This document shows, piece after piece, positions 8,745 through 18,150 of a DNA stretch of 64,000 nucleotides. Under the pieces are notes generated by a model. That model was given only the letters and a program-made list of their open reading frames with translations. It was not told the origin of the DNA and did no database searches. Position 1 is the stretch's first letter, and each line of letters opens with the position of its first letter. The stretch spans positions 13,747 through 77,746 of the forward strand of contig JBEKWN010000007.1 in NCBI GenBank assembly GCA_049513055.1, in the 5' to 3' direction. The stretch is from UBA1163 sp049513055. Lineage in GTDB: Bacteria > Desulfobacterota > BSN033 > UBA1163. A program made the translations under genes and the position numbers.

Positions 8745-9542
8745 ATGAATAGATATAAAATGATTCTGAAAATTTTTATTCTTTTCTTGGTCTTTTTCAC
8801 CTGGAGTATTGATTCAGGATGGCCCCAAGAAATTCAAACGAAGGAGCGGATCATCTCAACCTTCACGGGTAGGGCTCCGCAAGAATGGGGAGAAATGGTG
8901 AGGGGAGTAAAAACCAGATTAAACACAGACCAGAAAGCTTTGGCATTGACCTTTGATGCCTGTGGTGGCCCGAGAAGTTTAGGCTATGACGCCAAGTTGA
9001 TCCAGTGCCTGGAAATCAAGAAAATCTCCGCCACCTTATTTATCAGCGGCAGATGGTTGGATGCAAATTCAGAAATCTTCAAGAAATTGTCAGAAAATCC
9101 TCTATTTGAAATTCAAAATCATGGTTTGAACCATAAACCATGCTCAACCATTGGCCGTTCTGCTTATGGAATAGAAGGGACAAAGAGTGTGGGAGAAATT
9201 TATGATGAGATAGAATTGAATGCCTTAAAAATTCTGAACCTGTCTGGTCGCAAACCAAAATATTACCGGCCTGCCGCTGCCTACTGCGATGAAATTTGCG
9301 TAGAGATAGCCAATGCCTTAGGGTATGAAGTGGTGAATTTTAGTGTTCAGGGGGATGCAGGTGCAACCTATTCGAAGAGGCGGGTGAAAGAAGCTTTATC
9401 GAAGGCACTGCCCTCTTCCATCATCCTTTTGCATATGAATCATCCTGAAAGCGAAACCGCAGAGGGTGTGATAGCAGCCATCCCCGAATTAAAAAGGCGT
9501 AGTTTTAGATTTGTTAAATTGTCAGAATACGGTCTGCGATGA
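8745..9542 (+). CDS. Secreted polysaccharide deacetylase (NodB fold)
   Basis: 265 residues with an N-terminal hydrophobic signal or anchor (about residues 6-22) and a compact NodB domain. Motif 1 reads LTFDACGG, the variant in which Cys-Gly-Gly follows the catalytic Asp; motif 2 is QNHGLNHKPC with the metal histidines, motif 3 YYRPAAAYCD, and the last is IILLHMNHP. Family members remove N- or O-acyl groups from cell-wall or exopolysaccharide sugars in the periplasm or outside. A GAGAGG ribosome site precedes the ATG. It is a single gene between opposite-strand neighbours, and its substrate is unknown. Confidence 0.85.
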   Translation: MNRYKMILKIFILFLVFFTWSIDSGWPQEIQTKERIISTFTGRAPQEWGEMVRGVKTRLNTDQKALALTFDACGGPRSLGYDAKLIQCLEIKKISATLFISGRWLDANSEIFKKLSENPLFEIQNHGLNHKPCSTIGRSAYGIEGTKSVGEIYDEIELNALKILNLSGRKPKYYRPAAAYCDEICVEIANALGYEVVNFSVQGDAGATYSKRRVKEALSKALPSSIILLHMNHPESETAEGVIAAIPELKRRSFRFVKLSEYGLR

Positions 9543-9722
9543 AATGTATAAAATGAATTCTTTTAACAGATAATTCTTATTTGTCCAGTTTGCTGATAAC
9601 ACCTACTACTATTCACTTCTATATTGTTCGGGAAGTCGCTGATTACTGATCGAAAGATTGGGTAACCATTTAAGTCAGCGGCCGGTATGAAACGCAGCGA
9701 AACACCGGTCCTTTCGTCCTGT

Positions 9723-10358
9723 CTAGTCCCTCAGCCATTTCAGGACGTCCCTAAATTCTCGGTGCTCAATATGTGGTATGTTTTCAGCCCTACAAAAATC
9801 TAAGAGAGTTGATTTGGCAAAAGTCAAATCCGCTTTGCGTGCGATGCAAAAATCAGAGCGACCATCGCCTACAAGAATGTTGGTTCCCTCTGGACTGGAA
9901 AGTTCTCCCATCATCTTACACTTACAGATGCCGCTTCGACTCAAACAATCTTCTCGGAAATAGGGAAAGAACATCTCATAGCCCTCCGCTGTAGAGCGTA
10001 AGCCGTTTGAGAATACCCTGATGTCGTTCAGTCCATACCGGGTTAGGATGGATTCTATAAAAAGATCGATTCCATCGCTGAGGATCATAAGGTTAAAGGA
10101 CTTACTCTTGCAATACCTGGTGAAATCGATAAAGGTTTCGTCAATTTCAATCCCTTCCACAAAATCGAGAAGGTCACATTCTTTCGCTTTGATAAGCCTG
10201 GTCTGCATGGCCAGGCAGTCGCGAGAACCAATTTCTCCATTCACCCAAGCTTGCTCGATATCCATCCACGACGGGTCCGCAAACTCTTCCAAAATCCTGT
10301 CAATCACATCTTCCTTTGTAACTGTTCCGTCGAAATCACAGAAGAACTTATATTTCAT
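9723..10358 (-). CDS. HAD-superfamily phosphatase, MtnX/SerB-like
   Basis: About 211 residues from MKYKFFCDFDG at 10358, preceded by AAGGTGG. HAD motif I is FCDFDGTVTKEDVID, motif II LMILSDGID, and motif IV LVGDGRSDFCIARKADLTFAK. A cap region with several cysteines (CLSRSGICKCK) lies between. This resembles the MtnX-like phosphatases of methionine salvage and phosphoserine phosphatase relatives, but the substrate cannot be read from sequence. An upstream extension to 10406 runs into the fabF fragment and is rejected. Confidence 0.8.
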   Translation of the reverse strand: MKYKFFCDFDGTVTKEDVIDRILEEFADPSWMDIEQAWVNGEIGSRDCLAMQTRLIKAKECDLLDFVEGIEIDETFIDFTRYCKSKSFNLMILSDGIDLFIESILTRYGLNDIRVFSNGLRSTAEGYEMFFPYFREDCLSRSGICKCKMMGELSSPEGTNILVGDGRSDFCIARKADLTFAKSTLLDFCRAENIPHIEHREFRDVLKWLRD

Positions 10359-10359
10359 G

Positions 10360-10644
10360 TCAGCTTTCCACCTTTCTGGCAATGAGCACGGCATTGCTTC
10401 CCCCAAAGGCGAAGGAATTTAACATCACCGTATTCACTTTTACCCCTTTACGAGCGATATTTGGAACATAATCGAGGTCGCACTCAGGATCGGGCAGATC
10501 AAGGTTGATCGTAGGGGGAAGGGCTCGATGCTTTATTGCAAGAAGTGAAACAACAAATTCAATAGCCCCGGCCGCCCCCATCGTATGGCCATGCATCGAT
10601 TTTGACGAACTGTGCATAAAAAGGCAATTCAGTGTCATTCCCAT
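10360..10644 (-). pseudogene. C-terminal fragment of a beta-ketoacyl-ACP synthase (FabF-like)
   Basis: About 85 of these 94 codons match the end of FabF/KAS II: the active-site lysine and histidine motif SSSKSMHGHTMGAAGAIE, then LPPTINLDLPDPECDLDYVP and LNSFAFGGSNAVLI. A full synthase has about 410 residues, so the first 320, including the catalytic cysteine, are gone. The stop lies just before the HAD gene. I see it as a decayed remnant, not a working protein. Confidence 0.8.
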
Positions 10645-10655
10645 AGTACCCGGCG

Positions 10656-10838
10656 TTACTTTTCACCGAAGACAAGCGCTTCATACACGTACAGCTCTGC
10701 GTCCTTCCATCCCTCCCACCCTATTCCCGCTTTCAAGGCACGTTTTGCCCGGTTCTTCATTTTTCCAATTTTATCCTGCCGGTACTGGTGGTAAGCCTCT
10801 CTCAAAACAATGTAAGAGTCGAGGGCAGCCTTTTTCCC
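10656..10838 (-). pseudogene. Unidentified 61-codon open remnant without a start
   Basis: Directly after the DUF998 stop an open frame of 60 residues reads GKKAALDSYIVLREAYHQYR...AGIGWEGWKDAELYVYEALV... and ends at TAA 10658-10656. It has no plausible start codon or ribosome site. The composition is protein-like (amphipathic, charged), and the FabF fragment follows, so it may be the C-terminus of another decayed gene. I do not recognise the family. Confidence 0.35.
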
Positions 10839-11579
10839 TTAACCCTCCATCTTCTCAATCTTTTCAGAATCATATTTCCGAGCTTTAGAAGACCTTACCA
10901 CTGCTATTTTTGCAACCATGGTCCGCCTCTTGGTCATCAAATAGATAGACATCAAGACAATCCATGCAATTAAGGTGAAAAACACAGACCATTCCAGAAC
11001 AGGTTTTAGCCGAATATGGGATCGTACCAATCGATGTGGATGAAGAGTGTACCCATGGGCTGAACTGGCTATATAGGGTATTATAAGAAAGGAGGCAAAA
11101 CTAGCAACTGCAATGATCCCTGGAATTAAAAGCCACTTCGATATCTTTTTTTCTTTGTCAAAGATGATGACGAGGTTGAACAAGGTGATCGAAACTATCC
11201 CGCTGTAAAAGAATGAAAAAGTCACCACATCATGAATGGAAAAGTTGTTCATAGGAAATACCCCCACCAAGCTACAAGAAATACAAGAAAAAATGCCAAA
11301 TGCTGTGGCAACGTAGCCCAGTTTAGTGTGGATATTCAAACCTAATCCCAGCACGAAAATCACTAGGACAAGACCGCCTACAATCAAACTAGTGTTGAAA
11401 ACAGGTGCTAATGTTGAAACCCCGACATCGCCCAATTTGGAAATATAATGATTCAGGATGGAATAGGATTCACCCCTCTTGCCGTGGTATGGAATGGCTG
11501 CTATTAGCGAACCGAGTATCATAATAGCTGAACCCAAGAAACCGCAAACGTATGTAAGCTTTTTGAAATCAAGTTTCAT
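10839..11579 (-). CDS. DUF998 family multi-pass membrane protein
   Basis: 246 residues with about six transmembrane helices. It starts with a helix (VCGFLGSAIMILGSLIAAIPY), then SILNHYISKLGD, typical of the DUF998 family, and SCSLVGVFPMN, another conserved patch. A basic, soluble tail of about 35 residues follows the last helix. The function of the family is unknown. The ATG at 11579 has a strong GGAGGGGG ribosome site. It is downstream of the arn genes on the same strand but 259 bases away from the preceding gene, so co-transcription is uncertain. Confidence 0.75.
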   Translation of the reverse strand: MKLDFKKLTYVCGFLGSAIMILGSLIAAIPYHGKRGESYSILNHYISKLGDVGVSTLAPVFNTSLIVGGLVLVIFVLGLGLNIHTKLGYVATAFGIFSCISCSLVGVFPMNNFSIHDVVTFSFFYSGIVSITLFNLVIIFDKEKKISKWLLIPGIIAVASFASFLIIPYIASSAHGYTLHPHRLVRSHIRLKPVLEWSVFFTLIAWIVLMSIYLMTKRRTMVAKIAVVRSSKARKYDSEKIEKMEG

Positions 11580-11838
11580 GATGCATCCCCCTCCATATTA
11601 GAAAACTAAGAGTATATTGATTTCTTTTTTTGAGGATTTCTACTTATCTCCTCTCTGATACTCTAAAAGATGACGATTTTTGATTGAAATCTTCAAATTG
11701 TGATTCTTGCCTTTTTGAAGCAAGAGCAGAGAGTTGCTTCTAACCCTGCCCCTATGGAAATAAATTCTAAGGCATCCCTGGAAGAATCGATTTAACAAGC
11801 GTCTCATTTGCTCCAATCCTTGCAACTCTTTAGAAAGA

Positions 11839-13257
11839 TCAAAACGATTTGGTCCAGAGAAGGGTCACACTGCTCCCGGGTTTTCCATTGCGGAGAAAGC
11901 CGGTGTCCCATGCATATTCGATGTAAAGTTGAGACTCCCAGAGAAAACCGCTTGTCACAGCCATTGATGCCGTCTGGCCGTTGTCGCTCTTGAACCCTAT
12001 CTGGTTCAAACCAATGACGGTTGACCGGTCCGCCCAGATAAAGGTGCCACGCAGTTGGAGATAAAGGAAGGGGAGGAGTTCACGCCGGTATTCCAGGTTT
12101 ACCATGAGATATTTGGAAACAATAGTTTCGTCCTCCAGAGCCCCTGGATAATTGGGGCGATAAAGGTCATCCGTTTCTTGGGCAAAAGTGCCACCCTCAA
12201 GCCGGAAGGTATTGTAGCGGTCGGCGCTCTTCTTATCGATCAAGCCCCCGTGGACGCTCGCAAGAACTCGATTTTTTTCTGACAGGCCGGGAATACCGAA
12301 GGCACCCATGACGTATCCTGATAGGATAAAGTAGTCCTGAGAGTCCTCTTTTTCAAATGTTACGGAGCGGTTGCCAGAATCGGCCCAGTTTTCACGGTGA
12401 ACAAAGTCCAGATCGAATCCGGCAGCCATCCCCTCGTGGGGGAGTTCCATCAGGTTCCGGCGAATCCCATCGTAGCGTCCCCGCAGTTTTATGCCATACA
12501 GCAGTGTATCGGGCGGCAGCTTTACATCTGGACCGGTTTCTCTCGTCTGTCTGGAATACAGATATCCCACCCGACCAAAGAGCTGAAACTTCAGATCGTT
12601 GTCAACCTGGTAAGGAGAAACGGGATAGCGAAGTCCTGCACCGAGGAAACCAGAGAGCGTCCCCCATTTTACCGAACTCTGTTTTACGTCCTCATTGTGC
12701 AGGAATCCTGCCTCGCTAAAAGGATCAGTATAGTTCTCAAAACGGCCAAGCAACTCGAAGTTCCCGAAACTCTTCGCACCTTCCACATCATTCTCGATTC
12801 CACTTGCCACGATACGAAGGCGTGCTCTTTCCCACGTGCGTTTTATATACAGGCCAAACGCCGGGATGAGGGTCGTATCTGTGATATCCGGAACGTAAAT
12901 CGTTCCCCCCAGCTCCAGGAACCTCTCGTTGCCGCGGTCCCGAGCAGGGACATCAATGCTTCTCCCCAGCAACTCTAAATGGAGCGGCTCCCCGGCAAGG
13001 GGCGTATGATATTTCTCATCGGTTTTTTCTGCCGCTGGGTCATTCGGCTCTGAAGGAATAGCTTGGGTATGCTCCTGGTCGGCAAAGGCGAAATTGTGCT
13101 CAGACCAGAAAGGAAGGATCAATATGACCAGTACAAGAATGAGAATCGAAAGATGCTCGCTTTCAGCAGAAATCTTTTCGACCGTGCTTTTCATCTTTCG
13201 TCTTTTACTGATTCGGTTCAAAAGACTCACGCCTGATTGTTCACTGATCGTTGTCAT
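11839..13257 (-). CDS. Predicted outer-membrane beta-barrel protein
   Basis: About 472 residues from the ATG at 13257, which has GAGGAG immediately upstream; a start at 13194 (MKSTVEKIS) gives a more typical signal peptide ending FAFA-DQ but has no ribosome site. The mature part alternates polar and aromatic residues (FLELGGTIYVP, LYIKRTWERARLRIV, GYLYSRQ, VNLEYRRELLPFLYLQLRGTF) and ends in Phe (LLWTKSF), the C-terminal mark of outer-membrane barrels recognised by the BAM machinery. No named family is recognised. It overlaps or abuts arnT, so it is likely the last gene of the arn operon. Confidence 0.7.
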   Translation of the reverse strand: MTTISEQSGVSLLNRISKRRKMKSTVEKISAESEHLSILILVLVILILPFWSEHNFAFADQEHTQAIPSEPNDPAAEKTDEKYHTPLAGEPLHLELLGRSIDVPARDRGNERFLELGGTIYVPDITDTTLIPAFGLYIKRTWERARLRIVASGIENDVEGAKSFGNFELLGRFENYTDPFSEAGFLHNEDVKQSSVKWGTLSGFLGAGLRYPVSPYQVDNDLKFQLFGRVGYLYSRQTRETGPDVKLPPDTLLYGIKLRGRYDGIRRNLMELPHEGMAAGFDLDFVHRENWADSGNRSVTFEKEDSQDYFILSGYVMGAFGIPGLSEKNRVLASVHGGLIDKKSADRYNTFRLEGGTFAQETDDLYRPNYPGALEDETIVSKYLMVNLEYRRELLPFLYLQLRGTFIWADRSTVIGLNQIGFKSDNGQTASMAVTSGFLWESQLYIEYAWDTGFLRNGKPGSSVTLLWTKSF

Positions 13258-13261
13258 CTCC

Positions 13262-14800
13262 TCAGGAGCCATTTGAATACACACAAACTTCTAGTTTCTT
13301 AAACTTCTTTTGTAATATAAGACGATATCCCTTCGAATGGAGATTGGAAAGGAGTTGGTTATTGTCGCAATAGTAATTGATCACAAAGGTTGTTCCCGGC
13401 CGATTTTCAAACCGTCCCAGCAACAAATCCTGGTCATTCAGGATGGGTATCCTTTTACCAAGGTAGAAGAACGCCGCACCTCGAAGCCTCTCGGAAGGGT
13501 TGCCCAGATAGACCGGGCCATTGGTCTGTTGATTTGAAACTGCCTCGAATACAGGCCGAAAACTCTGCTCCCTTTCTGAGGGGATGATGAACAGGTGGTA
13601 GGTTCCAATGTAGACAAAGGACAGAATAATCAGGCCATAGACCTCTAAGCGTTTCGCTTTTTGGAATTTTTCTCGAATATGGTCCCATCCAAGGGCTGCC
13701 AGGAGTGCAAAAGGAGGATAGATTGGCCCGAGGTAGAGGGGCCGCTTCGCTGAGGCGAGGGAGAGTCCGATAAAAATTATCAAGGACCAAATAAGGGCGA
13801 GGCTGAGAAGAGAGTCGTGGGGCAGGGGTTCTCTCGAGAAGGTTGGGTTCCATCGGTACCACAATAAAAAGAGGGGTAGAAGGGTCCAAGGCATGAGATG
13901 AAGGAAGGTGGGAATGAAATAGAAGTAGAAGGGCTCTACGTGGTCAGCCGAAGGAGAAAAAAAGCGTGAGAGACTTTGTCGGATCACTTCCTCAAAGATA
14001 CCAGATCCTTCGAGCCACCAAACGCTGCCGATCCAGAGTAAGATCGGCAGCAGGAAAAAAATAATTCCGGGGCTCAGAAGGAGTTTCCGAATCGCTGTGA
14101 GATCCTTTCTGGTGAGGAAGAACATCACGGCGGTGGCAGTGGGTATGGCCGCTCCGATTATTCCCTTAGAAAGGAAAGCTCCAGCCATCGCCAGGTAGAA
14201 TACCACGGAAAAAAGAAACCTTTCCCTTGATTCCCGATAGCCGGCCGCAAGGCCATACAGACTCAGCGTTATGAAGAAAAGGAGGGTTGGATCTACCAAA
14301 CAGTGCCGATGAAGGCCGATAAACCCTGATGTTGTCGCAAGGATGAATCCTGCCATCAGCCCGATTTTTTCTCCAGCCAGTACTTTTCCAATGAAAAACG
14401 TAATTAGGACTGTTCCTGTTCCCAAGAATACTGCGGGTAGAAGGGCAAGAAAGTCCGATGGTTTTTCACTCATCGAGAGGATAAGAGCAATAGGCCAATA
14501 TCCCAATAAAGGATATTCAAGGAAGTTCTCCCCATTGAGTCGGGGAATTAAATAGTTTGAGGTCACCGCCATCTCTCGGGCAATCCCTGCTACCCTTGGT
14601 GAATCAGACCCTGAAAGTTCGCAGTTCCAAATAGAGAGAATCTGTAAAAATAGGGCGAAAATGAGGAGGGCTAACCATGCTCGAGAGGGTTTCTTCCCAC
14701 CTTGTTTTAAAAACGGCCGTTGGATGGAGTGTTCTTCGTTACGATAGGTTTGAAAAGAATTTGATTCCAATCTGATCTTCCGTGGTAAACATTCAATCAA
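13262..14800 (-). CDS. arnT: ArnT-like lipid A aminoarabinose transferase (GT39/GT83 family)
   Basis: About 512 residues with 11-12 transmembrane helices and a small C-terminal soluble domain. The first periplasmic loop after helix 1 carries the acidic and Arg residues of this GT-C family (GSDSPRVAGIAREM), followed by NGENFLEYPLLGYW and SKGIIG. ArnT moves Ara4N from undecaprenyl phosphate to lipid A in the periplasm. Only a TTG (14800, or 14770) can start the frame, and neither has a good ribosome site, so the N-terminus is uncertain. The assignment leans on the adjacent arnB-C-A-D genes; other ArnT-like sugar transferases would look alike. Confidence 0.75.
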   Translation of the reverse strand: MIECLPRKIRLESNSFQTYRNEEHSIQRPFLKQGGKKPSRAWLALLIFALFLQILSIWNCELSGSDSPRVAGIAREMAVTSNYLIPRLNGENFLEYPLLGYWPIALILSMSEKPSDFLALLPAVFLGTGTVLITFFIGKVLAGEKIGLMAGFILATTSGFIGLHRHCLVDPTLLFFITLSLYGLAAGYRESRERFLFSVVFYLAMAGAFLSKGIIGAAIPTATAVMFFLTRKDLTAIRKLLLSPGIIFFLLPILLWIGSVWWLEGSGIFEEVIRQSLSRFFSPSADHVEPFYFYFIPTFLHLMPWTLLPLFLLWYRWNPTFSREPLPHDSLLSLALIWSLIIFIGLSLASAKRPLYLGPIYPPFALLAALGWDHIREKFQKAKRLEVYGLIILSFVYIGTYHLFIIPSEREQSFRPVFEAVSNQQTNGPVYLGNPSERLRGAAFFYLGKRIPILNDQDLLLGRFENRPGTTFVINYYCDNNQLLSNLHSKGYRLILQKKFKKLEVCVYSNGS

Positions 14801-14887
14801 TAGTTTGACACCTTGCTTTAGGAAAAGAATGGTTGTTTGTCCATCGACTTTTCAAGAATCAAATCACCTCGAAATATCCGAAAGATC

Positions 14888-15250
14888 CTAAGCGAGGGAA
14901 GACAACAAGAATCCAAGACAGATCAACAGAATCCCGAAATAGCGTAAGGTTGGAATAGGTTCAAGGAAGACAATTCGGGCCGAGAGCATCACCAAGATAA
15001 ATATCAGAGCCGCAAAGGGGTAAACAAAACTTAAAGTCGTCTTAGAGAGGGCGATGAGCCAAACGATTGTGCTGATGATATAAAGAACTAATCCCAAAAA
15101 AACGAGGGGATTAAAGACCAGTTTAATCAATTCGCCTATCACAGATCCCTTCAGAGTTATTTCTCCTGTAATAAAAACACCCTTTTTAAAGAATATTTGG
15201 CCTAAAGTGGCCGAACCCACTGATATTAAGAGCAGCCAGACTGGTTTCAT
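14888..15250 (-). CDS. SMR/EamA-type four-helix flippase subunit (ArnE/ArnF-like)
   Basis: 120 residues with four transmembrane helices (LLLISVGSATLGQIFFKKG, VFLGLVLYIISTIVWLIAL, FVYPFAALIFILVML, FGILLICLGFLLSSLA). This is the small-multidrug-resistance fold used by ArnE and ArnF, which together flip undecaprenyl-P-Ara4N to the periplasmic side. In E. coli two different subunits form the flippase; only one such gene is present here, suggesting a homodimer or an unlinked partner. It sits between arnD and arnT. Confidence 0.75.
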   Translation of the reverse strand: MKPVWLLLISVGSATLGQIFFKKGVFITGEITLKGSVIGELIKLVFNPLVFLGLVLYIISTIVWLIALSKTTLSFVYPFAALIFILVMLSARIVFLEPIPTLRYFGILLICLGFLLSSLA

Positions 15251-15330
15251 CTATTTCTCCTTTTTTATGATCGCTTACAACAATGTGCAGCCAATTTGAA
15301 CCAAAAGAATATATTTAATGAGGCATCGCC

Positions 15331-16218
15331 CTAAACTGCACATGGAGTGGATCGCCCGGGTAATAGCTCCATGCGGTATTTTCGCACGGGTAATGCTTCA
15401 AATTCCAGAAGCGCCCGTATTTTAGAAAGAGGGAGGATCTCCAAATCCATGCTCCGTAGCCTCTCGCATAATTCGATGAAATACCTGTCACCGATCCCAC
15501 CTTCCACCTCGGCATGGACAGGAAGGACATGCATTTGACCATCTTTTAAAATATCAAGAATCCTTAAAATACCCTGACCAAAACCGATTTCTTCAAAACA
15601 AGGAAGGTCCGAAGGTATCTCCATCAGACCGGATATTTCATGAATAAAAGGTCTCTTCGCTCGTGTGCAACTCAGGTAATGAAAAGGATATTTTCTTACG
15701 ATTTCTAGCACCCTGTCGTCGATGAGCCAAGCAGGTGCTCCGAAAGAGGAGGGTTCCTTCTTAACCAATCTCCGATAAGCCGCAATCCCCCTCTCAAACC
15801 AATCCATGATCCATTCTCTGGACCGTGTGTAAAGTTCATCTTGCCATCGCCTGTGATCCCAAGCATGAAACTCCACTTCATGCCCTTCTGACATCATTTG
15901 TTCAACGAGTTCCGGGAAAGAAAGCGCGATCATGGGCGAGGGAAGCAAACTGCCATACAAGGCAGTCTTTATCCCGTAAAGGCCAACGGCATTCGTTCTC
16001 AACATTTTTTTAAGAAACCGCGGGTTTTTTACCAATTGAAGGATGGCCCTCCCTGAAGCATCCGGTCCCATGCTTAGATAAAATGTTGCTTGAATCCCAA
16101 AGTGAGCTAAAATGGATAGAAGACGTGGAACCCCTTGCTTCATGCCGACGTAGGTGTCGACGTCGATTTTAAGGCCCAATATCTTTTTTCTATTTCTTGC
16201 CTTCAACAAGGTCTTCAT
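15331..16218 (-). CDS. arnD: 4-deoxy-4-formamido-L-arabinose-phosphoundecaprenol deformylase
   Basis: About 295 residues from MKTLLKARNRKKI at 16218, which has a GGAAG ribosome site and overlaps the preceding gene by 29 bases. The NodB-type core shows LGLKIDVDTYVGMKQGVP (motif 1 with the catalytic Asp), EVEFHAWDHRRWQD (the metal His pair), SFGAPAW and HVLPVHAEVEGG. ArnD removes the formyl group from undecaprenyl-P-Ara4FN at the inner membrane, trapping the product. All typical family landmarks and length are present, and the neighbours confirm the role. Confidence 0.93.
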   Translation of the reverse strand: MKTLLKARNRKKILGLKIDVDTYVGMKQGVPRLLSILAHFGIQATFYLSMGPDASGRAILQLVKNPRFLKKMLRTNAVGLYGIKTALYGSLLPSPMIALSFPELVEQMMSEGHEVEFHAWDHRRWQDELYTRSREWIMDWFERGIAAYRRLVKKEPSSFGAPAWLIDDRVLEIVRKYPFHYLSCTRAKRPFIHEISGLMEIPSDLPCFEEIGFGQGILRILDILKDGQMHVLPVHAEVEGGIGDRYFIELCERLRSMDLEILPLSKIRALLEFEALPVRKYRMELLPGRSTPCAV

Positions 16219-17230
16219 TTTCTTCCAGGAAAGCATTGAGAGTATTTTTGAGGGATTCCTCGAGCCCGACCTTCGGTGTCCATCCGAGAAGCTTTTGGGC
16301 TTTCTCGATGTTGGGTTTCCGGGTGTAAATGTCCTGGTAGCCATTCCCATAATAAGCGTCCGAAGAGACCTCAACGATCTCTGAAAAAACCTTGTCGTCT
16401 TTATGCTTCGGATGGGCCATGAAGATTCGTTTCAGAAGATAGGCAAGTTCTCTAATGGAACATTCATTATCAGGATTGCCGATATTGATGATCTGGTTCT
16501 TACAGCAGCCGTCCTTATTGTTTAAGATTTTCATCAATGCATCGATTCCATCGTCCACATGGGTAAAACATCGCTTTTGATGGCCACCGTCTACCAGTGA
16601 GAGGGGTTTCTTCATCAGCAGTTCTGCGATGAACTGTGTCACCACCCTGGAGCTTCCCTCCTTTGCAGCATCCAGAGAATCTAATCTTGGACCAATCCAG
16701 TTGAAGGGTCTAAACAAAGTAAACTCCAATCGCCCCCGGGTGCCGTACGCATAAATTACTCGGTCGAGAAGTTGCTTGCAGCACGCATAGATCCATCGTT
16801 CTTTGTGGATGGGTCCAAGGACCAGAAAGGTCTCATCCTCTTTGAATTCAGGATCGGAAGAGGCGCCATAGACTTCTGAGGTCGAAGGGAAGACAACCCT
16901 TTTCTTATACCTCACGCATTGCTTCACAATATTGAGATTCATTTCGAAATCCAGATGGAAAACTTCCAGCGGATTGGTCAGATAAAGCTTTGGAGTGGCG
17001 ATAGCCACTAGTGGGATGATGACATCACATTTTTTGACGTTATACTCAATCCATTCCCGGTTGATCGAGATATCTCCCTCTATGAAGTGGAAACGAGGGT
17101 GATTGAGCACTCTGTCCAGCCTGTCGAAGGCGAGGTCCATTCCGTAGACACTCCAATCCGTTGTATCAAGTATTCGGTGGGTTAAATGATGTCCGATAAA
17201 ACCATTGACGCCTAATACCAAGATCTTCAT
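16190..17230 (-). CDS. arnA: UDP-glucuronic acid decarboxylase (ArnA C-terminal domain as a separate gene)
   Basis: 346 residues of the extended short-chain dehydrogenase fold, equal to the C-terminal half of E. coli ArnA. It opens with the NAD-binding loop VLGVNGFIGHHL and has STSEVYG, the catalytic Tyr-x3-Lys pair in RWIYACCKQLLDRVI, LFRPFNWIGPRLDSLD and the RCFTHVDDGIDAL loop. It oxidises and decarboxylates UDP-glucuronate to the UDP-4-keto-arabinose. In E. coli this domain is fused behind the formyltransferase; here the two are separate genes with a 4-base ATGA overlap. Confidence 0.92.
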   Translation of the reverse strand: MKILVLGVNGFIGHHLTHRILDTTDWSVYGMDLAFDRLDRVLNHPRFHFIEGDISINREWIEYNVKKCDVIIPLVAIATPKLYLTNPLEVFHLDFEMNLNIVKQCVRYKKRVVFPSTSEVYGASSDPEFKEDETFLVLGPIHKERWIYACCKQLLDRVIYAYGTRGRLEFTLFRPFNWIGPRLDSLDAAKEGSSRVVTQFIAELLMKKPLSLVDGGHQKRCFTHVDDGIDALMKILNNKDGCCKNQIINIGNPDNECSIRELAYLLKRIFMAHPKHKDDKVFSEIVEVSSDAYYGNGYQDIYTRKPNIEKAQKLLGWTPKVGLEESLKNTLNAFLEENEDLVEGKK

Positions 17231-18150
17231 TTTAAGATCACACCCTCTTGCTTTTTGAAAAATTCAAAAATCTTGTGATCCCTCATTCTCTCCTTCCCCA
17301 CTCCAATATCCAACAGTCTCAGTCTTCCATCCGATGCCCTGATAAACACATTTCCATTTTCAAGCTCTAATGCTCCCACAGGACTTTTTGAGATGCTTCC
17401 CTTTTCAGGAAGGGCCCACCAGATGAACAACTTTTCACCTTCAGGCAGATGGGTGAAGGCCCCTGGATAGGGTTCTGTGACCGCCCTTACCAAATTGTAA
17501 ATTTTTACGACCGGCCAACTCCAGTCTATCTTTCCGTCTTCAGGCCTCCGCCCTCCATAATAGCTCCCTTGCTTTAAGTTCTGTGCCATGCGGGGGGCTA
17601 TTCCTTTTTTGATAAGCGGAAGCACTTCTTCGAGGAGCGCTCTTGCTTTTACACAAATCTTTTGATAGAGCGTGTAGGCAGTATCTTCAAATTCAATGAG
17701 AACTTCTTTTTGCCCAACGATATCTCCTGCATCAGGCGCTTCGACGATGTGATGGAGGGTGACACCCGTGCGCTGTTCCCCATTCACAAGAACCCAGTTC
17801 ACCGGAGACCGTCCCCGATAGGCTGGAAGCAAAGATCCGTGGAGATTCAAGGAGCCTGCGGATGGAATCATGAAGATGTCTCTGCTCAATAGGTTTCTAT
17901 AATAGAATGAAAAAATAACTTCGGGTGAAGTCTTACGGATCATTTCGATCCATTCAGGCGTGTTAACATTTTTGGGACAGAACACAGGGATCTGATTTTT
18001 CTTCCCCCATTCAGCTACCGATCCAAACCAAATGTTCTCCTCAGGATCATCGAGATGGGAAAAAATGGCTTGAATATCAAATTTCTCCTGAACTAAGGTC
18101 TCAAGGCCAACAATCCCTATATTATGATACGCGAAGACGACGGTTTTCAT
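17227..18150 (-). CDS. arnA: UDP-Ara4N formyltransferase (ArnA N-terminal domain as a separate gene)
   Basis: About 307 residues from MKTVVFAYHNIG. The formyltransferase catalytic residues are visible: Asn and His in LNLHGSLLPAYRGRSPVNW and Asp in APDAGDIVGQ. The C-terminal OB-like subdomain follows (ALELENGNVFIRASDGRLRL). It uses 10-formyltetrahydrofolate to formylate UDP-Ara4N before transfer to undecaprenyl phosphate. The start overlaps arnC by 29 bases, and the stop overlaps the decarboxylase gene by 4. An upstream in-frame start at 18171 is less like the family. Confidence 0.92.
   Translation of the reverse strand: MKTVVFAYHNIGIVGLETLVQEKFDIQAIFSHLDDPEENIWFGSVAEWGKKNQIPVFCPKNVNTPEWIEMIRKTSPEVIFSFYYRNLLSRDIFMIPSAGSLNLHGSLLPAYRGRSPVNWVLVNGEQRTGVTLHHIVEAPDAGDIVGQKEVLIEFEDTAYTLYQKICVKARALLEEVLPLIKKGIAPRMAQNLKQGSYYGGRRPEDGKIDWSWPVVKIYNLVRAVTEPYPGAFTHLPEGEKLFIWWALPEKGSISKSPVGALELENGNVFIRASDGRLRLLDIGVGKERMRDHKIFEFFKKQEGVILK

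Noticed and set aside
11640..11825. 61-codon frame between the DUF998 and barrel genes
   Set aside because: No ribosome site and no recognisable pattern; composition is as expected from A/T-rich spacer.
12357..12978. Open frames of 120-193 codons opposite the outer-membrane protein gene
   Set aside because: Antisense shadows with Cys/His/Arg-rich composition and no ribosome sites.
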